Source: Eubacteriales bacterium
Lineage (GTDB): Bacteria; Bacillota; Clostridia; Peptostreptococcales; Anaerovoracaceae
Reading direction: 5' to 3'
Assembly (NCBI GenBank): GCA_029098205.1
Contig: JAQXNW010000132.1
Coordinates: 1-9,654 of the forward strand
Length of the DNA: 9,654 nucleotides
Part shown: positions 6,412 through 9,654 of the stretch, piece after piece
Numbering within the stretch: position 1 is the stretch's first letter
Layout: every line of letters starts with the position of its first letter
The notes under the pieces: generated by a model
Seen by the model: only the letters and a program-made list of their open reading frames with translations
The model's database searches: none
Told to the model about the DNA's origin: nothing
Translations under genes and position numbers: made by a program

Positions 6412-6756
6412 ATGCCAAAAGATAATATACTGAGAAAACAGAAGGATTTCGACTTTGTCTATAAAAAGGGAAAATATTCCGCCTCTAAGTTTTTAGTCAT
6501 TATGTACTGTAAGAACCGGATGAGGGAGAGTCGTTATGCTTTTGTTGCCAGTAAGAAAGTTGGCAACAGCGTTTCGAGAAACCGGGCCAGAAGGCTGATG
6601 AAAGAATCATATCGGCTTTCGGGATTGGAATTTCCGGAAGGATACGACTATATTTTCGTCGCCAGGAAGGGGATCGAAGACGCTTCGCTTAAGGAAGTTC
6701 AGAAATCGCTTGTTTCCGCATATCGGAGAATTGTAAGAAAGAAGCAGAATAAATGA
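6412..6756 (+). CDS. rnpA: Ribonuclease P protein component
   Basis: The 114-residue basic protein is the protein subunit of RNase P, which binds the catalytic RNA and helps cut the 5' leader from pre-tRNA. The conserved RNA-binding helix is visible as SRNRARRLMKESYR at about residues 55-68, and the N-terminal pattern KDFDFVYKKGK and YAFVASKKVGNSV are typical. Length is normal. No Shine-Dalgarno precedes the ATG; the rpmH stop is 4 bases upstream, so translation is probably coupled to rpmH. The stop codon overlaps the yidD start as ATGA. Confidence 0.97.
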   Translation: MPKDNILRKQKDFDFVYKKGKYSASKFLVIMYCKNRMRESRYAFVASKKVGNSVSRNRARRLMKESYRLSGLEFPEGYDYIFVARKGIEDASLKEVQKSLVSAYRRIVRKKQNK

Positions 6757-6983
6757 AGTGGATCAGCCAATTCGTAAAGAAAGTTCTGATCCTTCTGATC
6801 AGATTTTACCAAAGATGTATTTCTCCTCTTTTTCCGCCGACGTGTATCTACACGCCGACCTGTTCGACGTATTTTATTCAGGCGGTGGAAAAATACGGCC
6901 CCTTGAAGGGCAGCTGGCTGGGATTTAAACGGATTCTCCGATGCCATCCCGGTCATAAGGGAGGTTATGATCCAGTTCCATAG
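6753..6983 (+). CDS. yidD: Membrane protein insertion efficiency factor YidD
   Basis: This small 76-residue protein has an amphipathic, basic N-terminus (KKVLILLIRFYQR) and the family core PTCIYTPTCSTYFIQAVEKYG with cysteines at about 31, 37 and 64, plus the RCHPGHKGGYDPVP end. It is thought to sit on the inner face of the membrane and assist YidC-dependent insertion. The ATG overlaps the rnpA stop as ATGA, so translation is coupled. yidC follows 30 bases after its stop. Confidence 0.96.
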   Translation: MKWISQFVKKVLILLIRFYQRCISPLFPPTCIYTPTCSTYFIQAVEKYGPLKGSWLGFKRILRCHPGHKGGYDPVP

Positions 6984-7013
6984 ATGTGGAAACAATGGAA
7001 GGAATAATAATTA

Positions 7014-7766
7014 ATGGCTAATTTTTTCGGGATTATGGCCAGGCCGCTCGGATATGTTTTATCCGGTCTGTATTTGTTGATCGGCAACTATGCCGTTGCA
7101 CTGATCATTCTGACAGTGATTGTCAAGGTGATTCTGTATCCGTTTTACAAACGGCAGATGCTTTCTACCGCTGGTATGGGTGACATCACACCCCGGATGA
7201 ACGAAATCAGAAATAAGTATGCCAGCGATCCGCAGAAAATGAACGAAGAGATGCAGAAGCTCTATAAGGAAGAGGGAATGTCTCCGACATCCGGGTGTCT
7301 TCCGATGTTCGTTCAGATGTTTATCATCATGGGTCTGTTCGCATTGCTTCGAAATCCGCTGAATTATATCAACAGCCAGGAAATGGTTTTCGCGATTCAT
7401 GAGAGTTTTCTCTGGATTAAGGACCTTTCGCAGCCAGACCCTTGGATTCTGCCTATTTTGACAGGAGTCGCGACGTATGGCGCCTCGTTTATGAATACGG
7501 CGATGATGCAGTCCCAGACACAGGCGATGGGACAGGGATCCGGCAAAGGAATGCAGTTCGTAATGAAGTATCTGTTTCCTATCATGATTATCTGGCTTTC
7601 CAAGACATATGCGGCCGGACTTTCGATCTACTGGTTCCTGAGTCAGCTCATTCAGATTTTCTATAATTTCCGTTTCAATGTACTTAGAAAGCGGATTGTA
7701 GAAGAGCGCAAAAACAGAAACAAGAAGACAAGAAAACCGGTAAGAGCCGGACAAGGAGTTAGATAG
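7014..7766 (+). CDS. yidC: Membrane protein insertase YidC (Oxa1/SpoIIIJ family)
   Basis: This 250-residue polytopic protein inserts membrane proteins, alone or with SecYEG. It corresponds to the five-helix core: hydrophobic segments at about 18-43, 97-113, 144-163, 185-200 and 203-222. A charged coiled-coil hairpin lies at about 46-95, and a basic tail (KNRNKKTRKPVR) may contact ribosomes. AAGLSIYWFLSQL at about 200-212 is the family hallmark. There is no N-terminal lipoprotein cysteine, unlike Bacillus SpoIIIJ, but as in many Clostridia. The hydrophilic-groove arginine of the first core helix appears to be a lysine here (K38 in TVIVKVILYPF), which keeps the positive charge. GGAAGG lies upstream of the ATG. 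The stop is 2 bases before jag. Confidence 0.95.
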   Translation: MANFFGIMARPLGYVLSGLYLLIGNYAVALIILTVIVKVILYPFYKRQMLSTAGMGDITPRMNEIRNKYASDPQKMNEEMQKLYKEEGMSPTSGCLPMFVQMFIIMGLFALLRNPLNYINSQEMVFAIHESFLWIKDLSQPDPWILPILTGVATYGASFMNTAMMQSQTQAMGQGSGKGMQFVMKYLFPIMIIWLSKTYAAGLSIYWFLSQLIQIFYNFRFNVLRKRIVEERKNRNKKTRKPVRAGQGVR

Positions 7767-7768
7767 GA

Positions 7769-8713
7769 ATGGATTCGATTGAAAGATGGGGCGATGACAT
7801 CGAGTCCGCAGTGAATCTCGCGCTGAACGAACTTAAGGCATCGCGGGATGAAGTGGACGTAGAAGTTCTGGAACAGCCTTCCAAGGGCTTTTTCGGAATC
7901 GGTTCCAAGCTTGCCCATGTACGGGTTACAAAGAAAAAGAATCCGGTGCCTGAAGAAACTTTGAAAGCGGAAGAAGCAGAGAAAAACGAAGCGAAGAAAC
8001 CAGTGATCACGAAGGATACGCTGGAAGAGGCCGCGTCAAAACTCGCTTCTAAGGAACCGGAGCGCAGAAAAAACGGCGGGGAGAACCGGAGAAGAAACGG
8101 CGAAAACCGCGGAAAAAATGACCGCCGCACTGAAAAGAGAATATCGCAGGATAAGAGAGAAAGAAATAATTTCGATCTCGGAAAGGATTCGGAAGAGTCT
8201 TCGGATTTCAGACCGGAGACGATGGAGGAATTTGATTTCCGGAAAACGATGGGAAATCTTCCGGAAGTGACCGAGCATCCTGCTTTGGATTTCCTAAACG
8301 ATGTTTTCCAGAAGATGGGGCTTACCCTGAATATGGTATGCCATGCGGATGACAAGCATGTGCTCGTAGATATTTCCGGAGTTGATACACGGACGATCAT
8401 CGGGAAGCGCGGGCAGACGCTGGATGCTCTTCAGTATCTGACAAGTCTTGTGGTGAATAAAAATCATAAGGAATACGTGAAAGTAGTGCTGGATGCGGAA
8501 AATTACCGCGCCCGCCGTCAGAAGACCTTGGAGAATCTTGCGGAGCGCCTTGCGAAGAAAGCGGTCCGGACCGGACGGAATGTCCGTCTGGAGCCGATGA
8601 ATCCGTATGAGCGAAAAGTGATTCATTCTGTACTTCAGAATAATCCGCGGGTGACGACCAGAAGCGAAGGGCAGGACCCGTACCGCCGAGTGATCATCGA
8701 ACTGAAGAAGTAA
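7769..8713 (+). CDS. khpB: RNA-binding protein KhpB (Jag/EloR)
   Basis: The 314-residue cytoplasmic protein has three domains: Jag-N at about 1-55 with EQPSKGFFGIGSK, a KH domain at about 170-245 with the loop IGKRGQTLDAL, and an R3H domain at about 245-314 with R282-x3-H286 in ERKVIHSVL. In streptococci the KhpA-KhpB pair binds many RNAs and influences cell elongation; the role in this organism is inferred. The linker from about 56 to 165 is long, charged and low-complexity, with the near repeat NGGENRRR/NGENRGKN around 102-116. AAGGAG precedes the ATG, and yidC ends 2 bases upstream, so the two are co-transcribed, the common Firmicute order. A strong terminator follows 11 bases after the stop. 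Confidence 0.95.
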   Translation: MDSIERWGDDIESAVNLALNELKASRDEVDVEVLEQPSKGFFGIGSKLAHVRVTKKKNPVPEETLKAEEAEKNEAKKPVITKDTLEEAASKLASKEPERRKNGGENRRRNGENRGKNDRRTEKRISQDKRERNNFDLGKDSEESSDFRPETMEEFDFRKTMGNLPEVTEHPALDFLNDVFQKMGLTLNMVCHADDKHVLVDISGVDTRTIIGKRGQTLDALQYLTSLVVNKNHKEYVKVVLDAENYRARRQKTLENLAERLAKKAVRTGRNVRLEPMNPYERKVIHSVLQNNPRVTTRSEGQDPYRRVIIELKK

Positions 8714-8724
8714 GGAAAGGAAGG

Positions 8725-8749
8725 GCCCGCGGACATCGCGGGCTTTTTT
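8725..8749 (+). terminator. Strong intrinsic terminator after khpB
   Basis: GCCCGCG (8725-8731) pairs perfectly with CGCGGGC (8737-8743) across the 5-base loop GACAT, followed directly by six Ts (8744-8749). This is a textbook terminator ending the rpmH-khpB transcript. It leaves only 8 bases before the first possible mnmE start codon. Confidence 0.88.
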
Positions 8750-8757
8750 GATTTTTT

Positions 8758-9654
8758 ATGATGGAAGAAACAATTTCCGCAATTTCAACGCCTCCCGGCG
8801 AAGGTGGAATCGGCATCGTCCGGATCAGCGGAGAAAATGCAAAGGATATACTTTCAAAGATTTTCCGCCCGTTTACCGGAAGTTCTTTGGAGCCCAGGAA
8901 GCTGACGTACGGCAGAGTGGTCGATCCGGAAAGCGGGTCGGAAGTGGATGAAGTACTCGCTGTATTCATGCCTGCGCCGCATACATATACGAAAGAGGAC
9001 ATCGTCGAGATCGACTGTCACGGCGGCATCATTCCGCTCCGGGAGACTTTGGGACTTACCTACCGGTACGGAGCCCGCCCGGCGAATCCGGGAGAATTCA
9101 CAGAGCGCGCTTTTTTGAACGGCCGGATCGATCTTTCGCAGGCGGAAGCCGTAATGGACCTTATTTCCGCGAAATCCGAAAGAAGCAGCAAGATTGCGAT
9201 GCGCCAGATGGACGGGTCTTTGTTGGAAGAGATCCGGAATCTCCGGAAAGCGATTATGGACATTCTGGTGAATCTTACGGTCAATATTGATTATCCGGAT
9301 GAGGATATCGAGATAATGACGTATGAGAAGCTTGCGTCGGATCTCAGACCGGTTTCGGATGAAATCGAACGGCTTCTTTCCGGGTCGGACACCGGAAGGG
9401 TGCTTCGGGATGGAATCCGGATTTCGATCATCGGGAAGCCGAATGTGGGGAAATCGTCGCTGATGAACCGGCTGTTGAAGGAATCCAGGGCGATTGTAAC
9501 GGAAATTCCGGGCACGACGAGAGATACGATTGAGGAAAATCTGACGATCCGGGGCATTCCGGCTGTTCTTACGGATACAGCCGGAATTCGGGAAACGGAG
9601 GACCGGATTGAGTCCATCGGAATTGAGAGATCGAAAGAGGCCGGGAAAAGAGCG
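8758..9654 (+). CDS. mnmE: tRNA modification GTPase MnmE (3' end outside window)
   Basis: MnmE works with MnmG to add the (carboxymethyl)aminomethyl group at wobble U34 of certain tRNAs. The window holds the first 299 residues, about two thirds of the protein. The N-terminal domain starts TISAISTPPGEGGIGIVRIS and includes VEIDCHGGIIPLR and PGEFTERAFLNGRIDLSQAEAV. The GTPase domain shows G1 GKPNVGKSS at about 226-234, G2 GTTRDT at about 252-257 and G3 DTAGIRET at about 273-280. G4 and the C-terminal cysteine motif lie beyond the edge. Two adjacent ATGs (8758 and 8761) are possible; neither has a Shine-Dalgarno nearby, because the sequence just before is the T-tract of the khpB terminator. I list the longer form. 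Expression may depend on read-through or an unseen promoter. Confidence 0.95.
   Translation, partial: MMEETISAISTPPGEGGIGIVRISGENAKDILSKIFRPFTGSSLEPRKLTYGRVVDPESGSEVDEVLAVFMPAPHTYTKEDIVEIDCHGGIIPLRETLGLTYRYGARPANPGEFTERAFLNGRIDLSQAEAVMDLISAKSERSSKIAMRQMDGSLLEEIRNLRKAIMDILVNLTVNIDYPDEDIEIMTYEKLASDLRPVSDEIERLLSGSDTGRVLRDGIRISIIGKPNVGKSSLMNRLLKESRAIVTEIPGTTRDTIEENLTIRGIPAVLTDTAGIRETEDRIESIGIERSKEAGKRA

Noticed and set aside
1..9654. CRISPR array, insertion sequence, tRNA or attachment site
   Set aside because: No regularly spaced repeats, transposase-like frame, terminal inverted repeats or tRNA-like fold were seen on either strand by reading; no search tool was run.

Overview
The window is chromosomal DNA from a Gram-positive bacterium, most likely a Clostridia-type Firmicute of roughly balanced GC. 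The evidence is the gene order rpmH-rnpA-yidD-yidC-jag-mnmE (the Firmicute origin-region block), a short YidC with no lipoprotein signal, a three-domain Jag/KhpB, strong AGGAGG-type ribosome binding sites, TTGACA/TATAAT promoters and a TTG start codon. I cannot name genus or species.

Left part (1-3945), amino acid or amide use. On the minus strand an M20 N-acyl-amino-acid amidohydrolase (2656-1493) is followed by an AGCS sodium:alanine/glycine symporter (1437-22), probably as one operon. Divergently, on the plus strand, lies a carbon-nitrogen hydrolase of the nitrilase superfamily (2963-3868). The 306-base gap between them holds a good candidate promoter for each direction, a perfect 6-3-6 dyad between the two promoters, and a plus-strand leader with three consecutive hairpins. 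Neighbouring hairpins share bases and so exclude each other, which looks like an attenuator. Part of this leader resembles the core of a cobalamin riboswitch, but the match is incomplete.

Middle part (3906-6147), transporter and regulator. A YeiH/UPF0324 family membrane protein is on the minus strand, divergent from a LysR-type regulator, the same pairing as yeiE/yeiH in enterobacteria. The regulator is broken by a one-base frameshift just before its conserved REPGSGTR motif. An AT-rich spacer with LysR-style inverted repeats separates the two genes.

Right part (6174-9654), housekeeping block. A strong promoter drives rpmH (ribosomal protein L34), rnpA (RNase P protein), yidD, yidC (membrane insertion) and jag/khpB (RNA-binding protein). 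The block is tightly spaced, with stop/start overlap or gaps of a few bases at several junctions, and ends in a textbook intrinsic terminator. mnmE (tRNA-modification GTPase) starts 8 bases after that terminator's T-tract with no ordinary Shine-Dalgarno and runs off the window.

Overall the genes belong to known families. The points worth a second look are the divergent control region with its stacked hairpins, the frameshifted regulator, the insertion with a tandem repeat in the hydrolase, the absence of dnaA/oriC at its usual place beside rpmH, and the odd start of mnmE. I did not find a convincing undescribed system.
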